Assembly (NCBI RefSeq): GCF_000808575.1
Contig: NZ_JWLW01000005.1
Coordinates: forward strand, 45,110-109,109
From: Alteromonas marina
GTDB lineage: Bacteria > Pseudomonadota > Gammaproteobacteria > Enterobacterales > Alteromonadaceae
Direction of reading: 5' to 3'
Length of the DNA: 64,000 bases
Part shown: piece by piece, positions 47,249-55,757 of the stretch
How the letters are laid out: every line of letters starts with the position of its first letter
How positions within the stretch are numbered: position 1 is the first letter of the stretch
Notes under the pieces: model-generated
What the model was told of the DNA's origin: nothing
Databases searched by the model: none
The model's input: the letters and a program-made list of their open reading frames with translations, nothing else
Made by a program: the position numbers and the translations under genes

Positions 47249-47688
47249 TTTGCCAGCTTCCCTTTAATCTTTTTGATTATAAAACCTAAGATAGGTACGT
47301 GCTCGTATACCATTTCGCCCAAATCGTAATAATCTTTGTGGTAGATGATGATGTCACCGTCAACACCAAGTTGTGTTGTACCGTCTAGCGTGATCTTTTT
47401 CGCGTTATCTTTTAGTACGAGGGTCATTGTCCAATTTACAACGTGAGTGACATTAGAGTGACATGAGGATATCTGTTGTGAGCAGATAAAAATGTCCGCT
47501 ATATCGAATTTACAACTTTCGGCTTGGGTTAGAAGGTTAGCAAAGTAGTTCTTCACTTCTCCAATTCCACGATGTGTGGTGATTGGGTCTATAAATAAAA
47601 TGTCGTTGGCGTATATTTTTTCTAAGTCCACTGGAGAGATTTGACATATATCTGTGTAAATTTTACAAAAGCGTGCAATGACATCCAT
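47245..47688 (-). CDS. NTF2/SnoaL-like protein
   Basis: A 147-residue small alpha-beta protein with an NTF2-like pattern: VIARFCKIYTDICQISPVDLEKIYANDILFIDP, then central strands and KDYYDLGEMVYEHVPILG near the end. The catalytic role of this family varies, including isomerase and hydrolase types and non-enzymes. A strong AAGGAAG lies upstream of the ATG. It is the first gene of the five-gene operon. The leader between the proposed promoter and this ATG is about 130 bases. Confidence 0.75.
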   Translation of the reverse strand: MDVIARFCKIYTDICQISPVDLEKIYANDILFIDPITTHRGIGEVKNYFANLLTQAESCKFDIADIFICSQQISSCHSNVTHVVNWTMTLVLKDNAKKITLDGTTQLGVDGDIIIYHKDYYDLGEMVYEHVPILGFIIKKIKGKLAK

Positions 47689-47825
47689 TCAGCTTCCTTA
47701 ACGTCGAAGTGGTATGATGGAAAAAACAATTTGCTGCCAAATTCTGTTTGGTCTTGTTGTGACTCTGTTGAATATCGACCGCAAGTCTATGAAATAAAAT
47801 CTGTTAATGTTTGTTGCTAAATCAT

Positions 47826-47855
47826 AAATTACATTAAACGACGTTCTTAAGATCA
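47826..47855 (-). promoter_or_regulatory. ECF11-like promoter for lipid operon
   Basis: On the minus strand TGATCT (47855-47850), 18 bases, then TAATTT (47831-47826). It resembles the TGATC-N18-TA motif of RpoE-ChrR type sigma factors and has the same spacing as the divergent site on the plus strand. Confidence 0.6.
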
Positions 47856-47890
47856 TGTTTTTCAGATTATTAGTGAAAAATTTTCCCATT

Positions 47891-47920
47891 CGATCCTATT
47901 TGTACTCAGTTGCGTAATGA
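47891..47920 (+). promoter_or_regulatory. ECF11-like promoter for LON-sigma-chrR genes
   Basis: CGATCC (47891-47896), 18 bases, then TAATGA (47915-47920). It places transcription start about 20 bases before the LON-domain gene and may read on into the sigma gene, giving autoregulation. Confidence 0.6.
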
Positions 47921-47946
47921 ATTTCGTGTTTTTGGAAGTGTCGAGT

Positions 47947-48522
47947 ATGAGTGTAGAACGTTTTCCCTTATTTCCTTTATCTGCGCACCTTTTGCCTGAA
48001 GGTAGAATGGCTTTGCGTATTTTTGAGCCTAGATATGTGCGCATGGTTAAAGAGGCATGCGCCGAAAATAAAGGCTTTGTGATGTGCATGTTAAACGCAA
48101 ATGGCGACAAGAATGCAAACGAGCATATTCACAAAATAGGAACATACGCACAGGTTGTGGACTTCGATATGCTTGATGATGGGTTGCTTGGCATAAAGGT
48201 TGCTGGTTCTTACTTAGTTGAGGTGAGTAACATCGAGGTAGAGCACGATGGCCTTCGCACCGGTAGTTGTAAAGTTTTAGAACCTTGGCAGTGCGATTTA
48301 GCTCCTCAACAAATAGCGCCTATGGACGAGCGGCTTAAAGAAATATTTGGAAATTACGAAGAACTGGCAGCGTTATATGAATCACCCAAATTTGATTGCC
48401 CCAACTGGGTATTAAATCGATGGCTTGAGTTATTGCCAGTAGATGGCTCGCAAAAACAGCATTTTTTAGCGCAAAGAGAATGTACTAGTTTGGTCAATTA
48501 TCTCTCTGCACTAATCGCTTAA
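47947..48522 (+). CDS. LON substrate-binding-domain protein
   Basis: A 191-residue protein made only of the LON N-terminal domain: RFPLFPLSAHLLPEGRMALRIFEPRYVRMV at the start, and no ATPase or protease part. The ATG at 47947 is preferred because the upstream in-frame ATG (47917) falls inside the proposed promoter -10 and GGAAG precedes 47947. Such proteins accompany ECF11 sigma genes in related genomes; the function is unknown. It may be co-transcribed with the sigma gene 118 bases downstream. Confidence 0.82.
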   Translation: MSVERFPLFPLSAHLLPEGRMALRIFEPRYVRMVKEACAENKGFVMCMLNANGDKNANEHIHKIGTYAQVVDFDMLDDGLLGIKVAGSYLVEVSNIEVEHDGLRTGSCKVLEPWQCDLAPQQIAPMDERLKEIFGNYEELAALYESPKFDCPNWVLNRWLELLPVDGSQKQHFLAQRECTSLVNYLSALIA

Positions 48523-48640
48523 TAATGAGAGTTGGTCTTGAGATTACAAATTCGTAATCCAATATTCGCGAATTTCGCAAACGTTTTAAGTCAGAACGCC
48601 GTAGAATGATACAACCAAAACGGAAAAGCGGACGAATCTT

Positions 48641-49252
48641 ATGTTAGTTGGAATTCCATTGGAACAAAGTAACAGCACAATCAAACCTAAAGAGTGTGCT
48701 ACTGAAATGTCTGATTACCTTGTCGCGGTTGCTGATGCCAGATGCAAGCGTTCATTTGCTCGAGTATTCAATTATTTTGCACCTCGCTTACGCTCTTACG
48801 CTCTAAAACAGATGGGTAATGAAGCATTAGCGATGGAGTTGGTGCAAGACACAATGTCGAATGTTTGGCAGAAAGCGCACCTTTTTAATGCCGAGAAAGG
48901 GTCGCCATCCACTTGGATCTTCACTATTGCACGTAATATACGTTTTGATATGCTTCGCAAGTTGCAGAATCGAAAAGAAGACGTATGCTCTGATGATTTG
49001 TGGCCGGTGCTTTGTGAGCAAACGGCAGACGCTAATGAGGCACCGCTTGACGAGCAAGTCACGTTGGAGCAAATTGGATATTTGTTCGAGTCTTTGCCCA
49101 TTAAGCAAAAAGCGGTAGTTGAAGCCATATATATCGAAGGCAAGTCGCAGCAAGAAGTTGCTGATGAACTATCTATACCACTAGGTACAGTAAAATCGCG
49201 TACACGTTTGGCGCTACAACGACTGAAGGTCATGTTAAACGATAATGATTAG
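48641..49252 (+). CDS. ECF sigma factor, RpoE/ChrR (ECF11) type
   Basis: A 203-residue sigma factor. Region 2 contains FARVFNYFAPRLRSYALKQMGNEALAMELVQDTMSNVWQKA and region 4 IEGKSQQEVADELSIPLGTVKSRTRLALQRLKVML. It overlaps the ChrR gene by 8 bases, the typical sigma/anti-sigma coupling. It is distinct from the envelope-stress rpoE at 10968. With ChrR it is expected to respond to singlet oxygen and to read the promoters in the nearby divergent region. Confidence 0.9.
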   Translation: MLVGIPLEQSNSTIKPKECATEMSDYLVAVADARCKRSFARVFNYFAPRLRSYALKQMGNEALAMELVQDTMSNVWQKAHLFNAEKGSPSTWIFTIARNIRFDMLRKLQNRKEDVCSDDLWPVLCEQTADANEAPLDEQVTLEQIGYLFESLPIKQKAVVEAIYIEGKSQQEVADELSIPLGTVKSRTRLALQRLKVMLNDND

Positions 49253-49985
49253 GTTTCACCCGAGTGCCCATCAGCTTAAAGAATTTGTCGAGGGCACACA
49301 ATCACCTGCTATATCTTTAATGGTTTCTGCACACTGCGACATGTGTGAGAAGTGTCAGCGGTTTGTAGAAATTGAAACAGAGAGTCTGGCAGCGCAAATG
49401 GTGTCAACCGCAAACGACAGTGCAGTTGACGCCGGCGACGTCGCATTTCAGTTTGGTGACATGCTGTCTCAAATAACCCAACTACCTTCGACCAATAATA
49501 ATCGCAGTGAATCAAATCAGCCGCTAGAGTACCGAGAGTTAGCGCGAAACATTGATGAGCACGAGCATGTTGGTTGTAGGACAATCGAACTGGACGGCCG
49601 GACGTTCACGTTACCCCGAACACTACATCGCTATATAGATAAGACGGGTAATTGGTCGAGCTTGGTTGGAAAATTGTGGCAAGCGCCTGTTGATTTAGGT
49701 AATCAGGGTGTTGCTAACTTTATTTTTATGGGTAGTGGTGGTAGCGTGCCAGAGCACACGCATCGAGGTACTGAATATACATTGGTTATTGACGGAGAGT
49801 TCAGTGATGGGCTTAGTCGATATGACACGGGCGACTTCATTTTTATGGATGGTGAAAAGACGCATACCCCAAAAGCCGAGGGTAAAGAAGGTTGCTTAGT
49901 ATTCAGTATCGTAGACCAGCCGTTACACTTTACCTCCGGTTTAGCAAGATTACTAAATCCGTTCAGTCATTTATTCTTCCGCTAA
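49245..49985 (+). CDS. chrR: ChrR-type zinc anti-sigma factor with cupin domain
   Basis: A 246-residue protein. The N-terminal ZAS domain has His5 and the motif H30-x3-C34-x2-C37 (SAHCDMCEKC), one residue off the ChrR positions of Rhodobacter. It holds the sigma factor through a zinc ion. The C-terminal cupin-like domain (about 120-230) contains PEHTHRGTEYTLVIDGEFSD and DGEKTHTPKAEGKEGC, with His and Glu candidates for a second metal that transmits the signal. It overlaps the sigma gene and ends before a strong terminator. Confidence 0.92.
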   Translation: MIRFHPSAHQLKEFVEGTQSPAISLMVSAHCDMCEKCQRFVEIETESLAAQMVSTANDSAVDAGDVAFQFGDMLSQITQLPSTNNNRSESNQPLEYRELARNIDEHEHVGCRTIELDGRTFTLPRTLHRYIDKTGNWSSLVGKLWQAPVDLGNQGVANFIFMGSGGSVPEHTHRGTEYTLVIDGEFSDGLSRYDTGDFIFMDGEKTHTPKAEGKEGCLVFSIVDQPLHFTSGLARLLNPFSHLFFR

Positions 49986-50031
49986 AATGACTCTGTGAAT
50001 TTTGATTTTTTTAGCCATTTATAGCACGCCC

Positions 50032-50059
50032 AAAAAAACGCACCTAGGTGCGTTTTTTT
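50032..50059. terminator. Bidirectional terminator, chrR / bamD
   Basis: A perfect palindrome: AAAAAAACGCACC followed by the mirrored GGTGCGTTTTTTT around a CTAG centre. T-runs on both strands serve chrR and bamD. Confidence 0.93.
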
Positions 50060-50089
50060 TACATTAACTAATATAATGAAACCTGCTGA

Positions 50090-50854
50090 CTAGCCAATAA
50101 ATTCGCTGTCCGGGTAGTTGAGTCTAAGAGTCTTCATTGCGTTATCACGAAGCTCCGTAAGGCCAAGTTGCTCATAGCTTGAAACCATAATTTCTAGGGC
50201 TTGTTGAACCTGAGTAGTATTCGGAAAGTGCTCAATAACATAGCGACCACGGTTAGCGGCAGCTACATAAGCCTCACGTCTCATATAAAAACGTGCAATA
50301 GCAATCTCGTAACGGGCGAGTCGGTCTTTAATGTGCACCATACGTTGCTTTGCGTCAGCTGCATATTTACTGTCTGGGTACTGCTGAATGAGCCTTCGAA
50401 AATCTTCAAACGCTGCACGGGACTTTGATGGATCTCTATCCGTCCGGTCAATGTTCATTAACTCTTGGAAAAGGTTGCTATCTGATTCCATGTTAGTTAA
50501 TCCACGCATGTAATACGCGTAATCAACATCTGAATGGTTTGGATTCAGACGAATAAATCTGTCGATAGTGGCAAGCGTTTCTTCGTTTTTACCTGACTTA
50601 TAATAGCTATAAATAAGGTCTAGCTGTACCTGATGGGATAGGGGACCGAACGGGTAGCGCGAATCTAGCGCGCTTAACGTTTGTGCTGCAGCGCTGAAGT
50701 TACCTACTTCCATGCTCTGCTTTGCTCTGTCGTACAGTTGCTGCGCCCCCATGTTAGCTAAAACTGCTTTTTCTTCATTATCTGAAGAGCTACACCCTGC
50801 GACAGATACCATAGCACCCAATAGAACGGGAGCCAGTAGACGAAATGATTTCAT
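50090..50854 (-). CDS. bamD: Outer membrane assembly lipoprotein BamD
   Basis: A 254-residue lipoprotein. The signal peptide ends in the lipobox VAGC with the lipidated Cys at 21. TPR repeats follow (QQLYDRAKQSMEVGNFSAAAQTLSALDSRYPFG and later YEIAIARFYMRREAYVAAANRGRYVIEHFP). It is the essential partner of BamA in inserting beta-barrel proteins. It diverges from rluD, as in E. coli. Confidence 0.95.
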   Translation of the reverse strand: MKSFRLLAPVLLGAMVSVAGCSSSDNEEKAVLANMGAQQLYDRAKQSMEVGNFSAAAQTLSALDSRYPFGPLSHQVQLDLIYSYYKSGKNEETLATIDRFIRLNPNHSDVDYAYYMRGLTNMESDSNLFQELMNIDRTDRDPSKSRAAFEDFRRLIQQYPDSKYAADAKQRMVHIKDRLARYEIAIARFYMRREAYVAAANRGRYVIEHFPNTTQVQQALEIMVSSYEQLGLTELRDNAMKTLRLNYPDSEFIG

Positions 50855-51001
50855 AATAATTCTTTTTTCCTGCTAAACAGTTTAATACTTCGCTGTCTAA
50901 GCTCATGTGTTAAACAACAACACTTTAATTGCATTCTAACGCACTAACGACGAGAAAAACCATACAAAAACGTAAACAAGGCAGTGTACAGCGTGAATAC
51001 T

Positions 51002-51010
51002 TGTTATAAT
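51002..51010 (+). promoter_or_regulatory. Extended -10 promoter of rluD
   Basis: TGTTATAAT is a perfect extended -10 (TGnTATAAT), 29 bases before the rluD ATG. The following AATACTCTTTTTT resembles the radA promoter region. Confidence 0.6.
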
Positions 51011-51039
51011 ACTCTTTTTTAGACGTAATCAATGGTGTT

Positions 51040-52023
51040 ATGACACAGTCGCCGAACACAATACAATTAGAGGCTTCAACGGAAGCTACGCATTTTGGTT
51101 TACGGTTAGATCAGGTATTAGCTGATTTGTTCCCTGAATATTCTCGTTCTAAGCTAAAAACTTGGATTCAAGAAGGAAATGTCGCAGTAAATGGTGAAGT
51201 GATCACCGTGCCTCGCCACAAAATGCAGATGGACGAACTTGTTACGGTACAAGCTGAAATGGATGTACAGGTTACAAGCCAAGCGCAAGATATCGCGCTA
51301 AATATAGTTTATGAAGATGAGCATATCTTGGTAATAAACAAGCCTGCCGATTTGGTCGTACATCCTGGCGCGGGAAATCCAAGCGGAACCGTACTAAATG
51401 CGTTGCTAAATCATTACCCTGAGATTGATAAAGTTCCGCGAGCAGGCATTGTCCATCGTCTAGATAAAGACACCACGGGTTTAATGGTAGTGGCAAAAAC
51501 AATACCTGCGCAAACGCACCTTGTTGACCAACTACAGCGTCGCGAAATGAGTCGTGAATATGAAGCCATTGCGTTGGGTACTATGGTTGCGGGTGGTATT
51601 GTAGATGAACCTATTGGCAGGCATGCCACAAAGCGCACGCACATGGCAGTTCGTGAAATGGGTAAACCTGCGGTAACCCATTATCGCGTTATTGAAAAGT
51701 TCCGTGCGTATACTCACCTGCGATTGAAGCTTGAAACCGGTCGTACACACCAAATCCGTGTACACATGGCGCATATAAAACATCCGCTACTGGGCGATCA
51801 GGTTTACGGCGGGCGTCCGCGTTTACCTAAAGGCGCATCCGAGGAGTTTATCGCAGCACTTCGTGGTTTCCAGCGTCAGGCATTGCACGCAGCTCAGCTT
51901 TCACTATTTCACCCTGAAACTGAAGAGTGGATGACGTGGAAAGCTCCACTGCCTCAAGATATGCAGGACTTGCTTAAAGCAGTCAAGAAAGACACAACGG
52001 ACAATCCGCAAGATATGCTCTAA
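51040..52023 (+). CDS. rluD: 23S rRNA pseudouridine synthase RluD
   Basis: A 327-residue enzyme that modifies helix 69 of 23S rRNA. The N-terminal S4 domain (LRLDQVLADLFPEYSRSKLKTWI) is followed by the RluA-family catalytic motif HRLDKDTTGLMVVAK, with the essential Asp. The C-terminal motif RTHQIRVHMAHIKHPLLGDQVYGG is intact. It is followed 16 bases later by pgeF. Confidence 0.96.
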   Translation: MTQSPNTIQLEASTEATHFGLRLDQVLADLFPEYSRSKLKTWIQEGNVAVNGEVITVPRHKMQMDELVTVQAEMDVQVTSQAQDIALNIVYEDEHILVINKPADLVVHPGAGNPSGTVLNALLNHYPEIDKVPRAGIVHRLDKDTTGLMVVAKTIPAQTHLVDQLQRREMSREYEAIALGTMVAGGIVDEPIGRHATKRTHMAVREMGKPAVTHYRVIEKFRAYTHLRLKLETGRTHQIRVHMAHIKHPLLGDQVYGGRPRLPKGASEEFIAALRGFQRQALHAAQLSLFHPETEEWMTWKAPLPQDMQDLLKAVKKDTTDNPQDML

Positions 52024-52039
52024 CTAGAGAGTAGGTATT

Positions 52040-52795
52040 ATGACATTGTCAGATGCAAATTCACCTATTTCATCTACGCTGGAGTTGATTGCGCCAGCGT
52101 GGTCTTGCCCTTCTAATATAGTCGCTTATACAACGACAAGGTTAGGGGGCACTAGTATGGGGGATTTTGCAGGCTTAAATGTCGGCGCGCACGTGGGGGA
52201 TGATCTTTTATTAGTTAAAGCCAATAGAGGCGTTCTCCCCCACAGTCAAAAAGTTACGTGGTTAGAACAAGTGCACAGCAACCGCGTAGTGTCACTTCCA
52301 AGTGCAGATACCACTGCCGATGCGGCTTATTCTTCTTCTAAATCACACTTTTGCGCTGTAATGACTGCTGATTGTGTGCCCATCTTATTATGTGATGAGA
52401 GTGGTCAAGAAGTGGCAGCAGTACATGCGGGGTGGAAAGGGCTTGAGACCAATATTATCAAGAATGCGGTTGGGCAATTTAGCTGCGATGCCAATAACAT
52501 CATTGCTTGGATAGGTCCTGCAATAAGCGGTGCTTGCTATGAAGTAGATGCAAATTTGGCTAGTAAATTTCGTCACATAGAGGGCGCTATTGCCAATAGT
52601 AGTAATAAAGGGAAGTACTTATTAGATTTACCTTTAGTGGCACAGATACAATTGCAGAAAACAGGTGTAGAAAATATTACACAAAGTAATCTTTGCACTT
52701 ACTCTGATGAGCGACGCTTCTATTCACATCGAAGAGCAACCCATCAAAACAAACGGACAACGGGGCGCATGGTAAGCGTAATAGGACTGCTTTAA
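52040..52795 (+). CDS. pgeF: Peptidoglycan editing factor PgeF (YfiH)
   Basis: A 251-residue DUF152-family protein, long called polyphenol oxidase or laccase-like. The metal-binding pattern is TADCVPILLCDESGQEVAAVHAGWKGL with His and Cys ligands, and IGPAISGACYEV follows. It removes misincorporated serine from peptidoglycan precursors. It lies between rluD and clpB, the conserved E. coli order. Confidence 0.92.
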   Translation: MTLSDANSPISSTLELIAPAWSCPSNIVAYTTTRLGGTSMGDFAGLNVGAHVGDDLLLVKANRGVLPHSQKVTWLEQVHSNRVVSLPSADTTADAAYSSSKSHFCAVMTADCVPILLCDESGQEVAAVHAGWKGLETNIIKNAVGQFSCDANNIIAWIGPAISGACYEVDANLASKFRHIEGAIANSSNKGKYLLDLPLVAQIQLQKTGVENITQSNLCTYSDERRFYSHRRATHQNKRTTGRMVSVIGLL

Positions 52796-52894
52796 ATTTT
52801 TTAGGAAAAAAGGCAGCAGTTTTCAGTCTCATCAAACATTTGCGCTAAATCAAACTTCTCATAGTATTTGTTATCTTTTTGGCTAACTTTTCAA

Positions 52895-52930
52895 TCTCAT
52901 ACTTGAATCGCAATTGAGCAGTCTACATAA
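52895..52930 (+). promoter_or_regulatory. Heat-shock (sigma-32)-like promoter of clpB
   Basis: TCTCATACTTGAA (52895-52907) matches the extended heat-shock -35 in 11 of 13 positions. After 15 bases CTACATAA (52923-52930) is a partial match to the -10. It lies about 115 bases before clpB. Confidence 0.5.
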
Positions 52931-53046
52931 CTAGAATATAAAGAATACCATTCCGCATAGAGCATTACCCACTCAGCGAGAGTTAAAATGTTCGTAATCG
53001 CGGCGTGTTACCGCAGGTATAGTTGTTCACTTATTAGGTTGAGATT

Positions 53047-55623
53047 ATGAGACTAGATAGATTTACCAGTAAATTTCAGCTCGCAATATCCGATGCTCAA
53101 TCACTCGCATTGGGGCGAGATCATCAATATATAGAACCTGTCCATTTAATGACCGCCATGCTGAATCAGCAAGGTGGTTCAGTACGCCCGTTGCTTGATC
53201 AAGCTAACATTAATGTCAACGCACTTCGTTCTGCTTTGAGCCAGGCCATTGAACGCCTACCTCGAATCGAAGGCATTGGGGGCGATGTTCAATTAAGCAA
53301 AGACAGTGGTGTTCTGCTCAATCTTTGCGACAAGATAGCTCAACAGCGAAAAGATGAATATATAACGTCGGAAATCTTCGTGTTAGCTGCACTTGAAGAC
53401 AAAGGACGATTGGGTGAAATTCTCAAGAGTTTGAATATCACCAAAGACGCCATTGAAGGTGCTATAGATGATATGCGTGGCGGACAGAAAGTGACGGATC
53501 CTAACGCTGAAGACGTACGTCAAGCCCTTGAGAAGTACACCACAGACTTAACCGAGCGAGCGGAGCAAGGCAAGCTTGACCCGGTAATTGGGCGTGATGA
53601 CGAAATTCGTCGAACGGTGCAGGTGCTACAGCGCAGAACCAAAAACAACCCAGTCCTTATTGGTGAACCAGGTGTGGGAAAAACGGCCATTGTTGAAGGC
53701 TTAGCACAGCGCATCATTAACGGCGAAGTACCTGAAGGCCTAAAGAACAAGCGCGTTCTTGCCCTAGATATGGGGGCATTAGTCGCTGGTGCTAAATACC
53801 GCGGTGAGTTTGAAGAACGGTTAAAGGCTGTTCTTAACGAGCTAGCTAAAGAAGAGGGGCGCGTTATTTTATTCGTCGACGAACTGCACACCATGGTAGG
53901 TGCAGGGAAAGGCGATGGCGCAATGGACGCAGGGAATATGCTAAAACCAGCGCTGGCTCGCGGTGAACTTCACTGTGTGGGAGCAACCACGCTAGATGAA
54001 TACCGTCAGTACATTGAAAAAGACGCGGCACTAGAGCGTCGTTTCCAAAAGGTATTGGTTGAAGAGCCAAGCGTAGAAGACACTATTGCTATTCTTCGAG
54101 GCTTGAAAGAGCGTTATGAGCTTCACCACTCGGTTGACATCACGGATCCTGCCATCGTTGCAGCGGCGAGTTTGTCACATCGTTATATTAGTGACCGTCA
54201 ATTGCCGGATAAAGCCATTGACCTTATTGACGAGGCTGCATCTAGCATTCGTCTGCAAATAGACTCAAAGCCAGAAGATATGGACCGTTTGGAGCGCCGT
54301 ATTATCCAGCTAAAGCTGGAAGAGCAAGCGCTTGCTAAAGAAACCGACGACGCTAGCCATAAACGCCTTGAAATGATTGAGTTAGAGCGTGAGCAAGCTG
54401 AAACTAAGTATGCAGAGCTAGAAAAAGTATGGCTAGATGAAAAAGATGCCATGCAAGGCACTCAGACTATTAAGGGAGAGCTAGAACAAGCAAAGCTAGA
54501 TTTAGAAATTGCTCGCCGGGCATCTGATTTGAATCGCATGTCGGAACTTCAGTATGGTCGTATTCCTGAACTTGAAGCCAAGCTTGAGCAAGCGGCAGAA
54601 AATGAAACCCGTGAAACCACGTTGCTTAAAAATAAAGTAACGGACATCGAAATTGCTGATGTGCTCTCTCGTTGGACGGGGATACCTGTAGCGAGAATGC
54701 TAGAAGGCGAGCGCGAGAAGTTGTTGCGTATGGAAGATGTCCTTCATAAACGTGTAGTCGGGCAAGAAGAAGCCGTTGAGGCTGTTTCAAACGCCATCCG
54801 CCGTTCACGTGCGGGGCTTGCCGATCCAAACCGTCCCATTGGCTCATTCTTATTCCTTGGCCCAACGGGTGTAGGTAAAACTGAATTGTGCAAAGCTTTG
54901 GCCGGCTTTATGTTTGATACTGAAGATGCCATGGTGCGTATCGATATGTCAGAGTTTATGGAAAAACACTCGGTGGCGCGTTTAGTGGGCGCACCTCCTG
55001 GCTATGTTGGTTATGAAGAAGGTGGTTACTTAACCGAAGCGGTTCGCCGCAAGCCTTATTCAGTAATTTTGTTAGATGAAGTTGAGAAGGCACATCCTGA
55101 TGTATTCAACATTCTACTTCAGGTGCTGGATGACGGCAGACTGACTGATGGGCAAGGCCGCACCGTAGATTTCAAAAATACGGTTGTGATCATGACATCT
55201 AATTTAGGTTCAGACATCATTCAAGATAAACACAACGAAAGTCAGTATGACGATATGAAAGCATCGGTAATGAGCGTGGTGGGGCAGCATTTCAGGCCCG
55301 AGTTCATCAATCGTGTGGATGACATTGTGGTATTCCATCCATTAGGCAAAGAGCAAATTAAGTCTATTGCTAAAATTCAGCTTGCCTCGTTGCGTGCAAG
55401 ACTTGCTGAAAAAGGGTACAAACTGACCTTGTCTGCCGCAGCCATGGACAAGTTAGCCGATGCAGGTTTCGACCCTGTGTTTGGCGCGCGTCCGCTTAAG
55501 CGAGCGATTCAAGTGCAAGTGGAAAATCCACTCGCCCAGCAATTGCTAGCGGGTGAGCTATTGCCCGAGTCCACCATTCGCATTGATGCTGACGAAAGCG
55601 GACTATTTGTAGTAAGCGGTTAA
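53047..55623 (+). CDS. clpB: ATP-dependent disaggregase ClpB
   Basis: An 858-residue hexameric AAA+ chaperone that resolubilises aggregates with DnaK. Domains: N-terminal Clp repeat (1-145), first ATPase with Walker A GEPGVGKT near 206, the coiled-coil M domain (about 410-525, distinctive of ClpB), and second ATPase with GPTGVGKTE near 605. The C-terminal part ends with [11 protein letters not shown]. It is monocistronic with a terminator. Confidence 0.97.
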   Translation: MRLDRFTSKFQLAISDAQSLALGRDHQYIEPVHLMTAMLNQQGGSVRPLLDQANINVNALRSALSQAIERLPRIEGIGGDVQLSKDSGVLLNLCDKIAQQRKDEYITSEIFVLAALEDKGRLGEILKSLNITKDAIEGAIDDMRGGQKVTDPNAEDVRQALEKYTTDLTERAEQGKLDPVIGRDDEIRRTVQVLQRRTKNNPVLIGEPGVGKTAIVEGLAQRIINGEVPEGLKNKRVLALDMGALVAGAKYRGEFEERLKAVLNELAKEEGRVILFVDELHTMVGAGKGDGAMDAGNMLKPALARGELHCVGATTLDEYRQYIEKDAALERRFQKVLVEEPSVEDTIAILRGLKERYELHHSVDITDPAIVAAASLSHRYISDRQLPDKAIDLIDEAASSIRLQIDSKPEDMDRLERRIIQLKLEEQALAKETDDASHKRLEMIELEREQAETKYAELEKVWLDEKDAMQGTQTIKGELEQAKLDLEIARRASDLNRMSELQYGRIPELEAKLEQAAENETRETTLLKNKVTDIEIADVLSRWTGIPVARMLEGEREKLLRMEDVLHKRVVGQEEAVEAVSNAIRRSRAGLADPNRPIGSFLFLGPTGVGKTELCKALAGFMFDTEDAMVRIDMSEFMEKHSVARLVGAPPGYVGYEEGGYLTEAVRRKPYSVILLDEVEKAHPDVFNILLQVLDDGRLTDGQGRTVDFKNTVVIMTSNLGSDIIQDKHNESQYDDMKASVMSVVGQHFRPEFINRVDDIVVFHPLGKEQIKSIAKIQLASLRARLAEKGYKLTLSAAAMDKLADAGFDPVFGARPLKRAIQVQVENPLAQQLLAGELLPESTIRIDADESGLFVVSG

Positions 55624-55646
55624 TCAGCAAACCAAATCTTGAAGTC

Positions 55647-55673
55647 AAAGGCACTGGAAACAGTGCCTTTTTT
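55647..55673 (+). terminator. Terminator of clpB
   Basis: Arms AAAGGCACTG and CAGTGCCTTT with a GAAA tetraloop and T6 run, 24 bases after the stop. Confidence 0.93.
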
Positions 55674-55713
55674 GTTGCTTTATTATTGCCTTGGCACTGT
55701 CTTTTCCTTTAGT

Positions 55714-55730
55714 TTACTCTGCTAGAGTAA
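55714..55730. promoter_or_regulatory. Palindromic operator-like site before dld
   Basis: TTACTCT-GCT-AGAGTAA is a perfect 7-base dyad around 3 bases, 28 bases upstream of the dld start, overlapping a possible -10. The regulator is not identified. Confidence 0.4.
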
Positions 55731-55757
55731 TTTCAGCGTGAGTGTTAGGAGTCATAC

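Noticed and set aside
47698..47889. Short minus-strand open frame of 63 codons upstream of the NTF2-like gene
   Set aside because: It spans the proposed promoter pair and shows no family similarity; more likely untranslated leader.
48607..48630. Third ECF11-like promoter directly before the sigma gene (TGATAC, 18 bases, GACGAA)
   Set aside because: The -10 position lacks the TA start and the -35 lacks the TC, so the match is too weak to claim.
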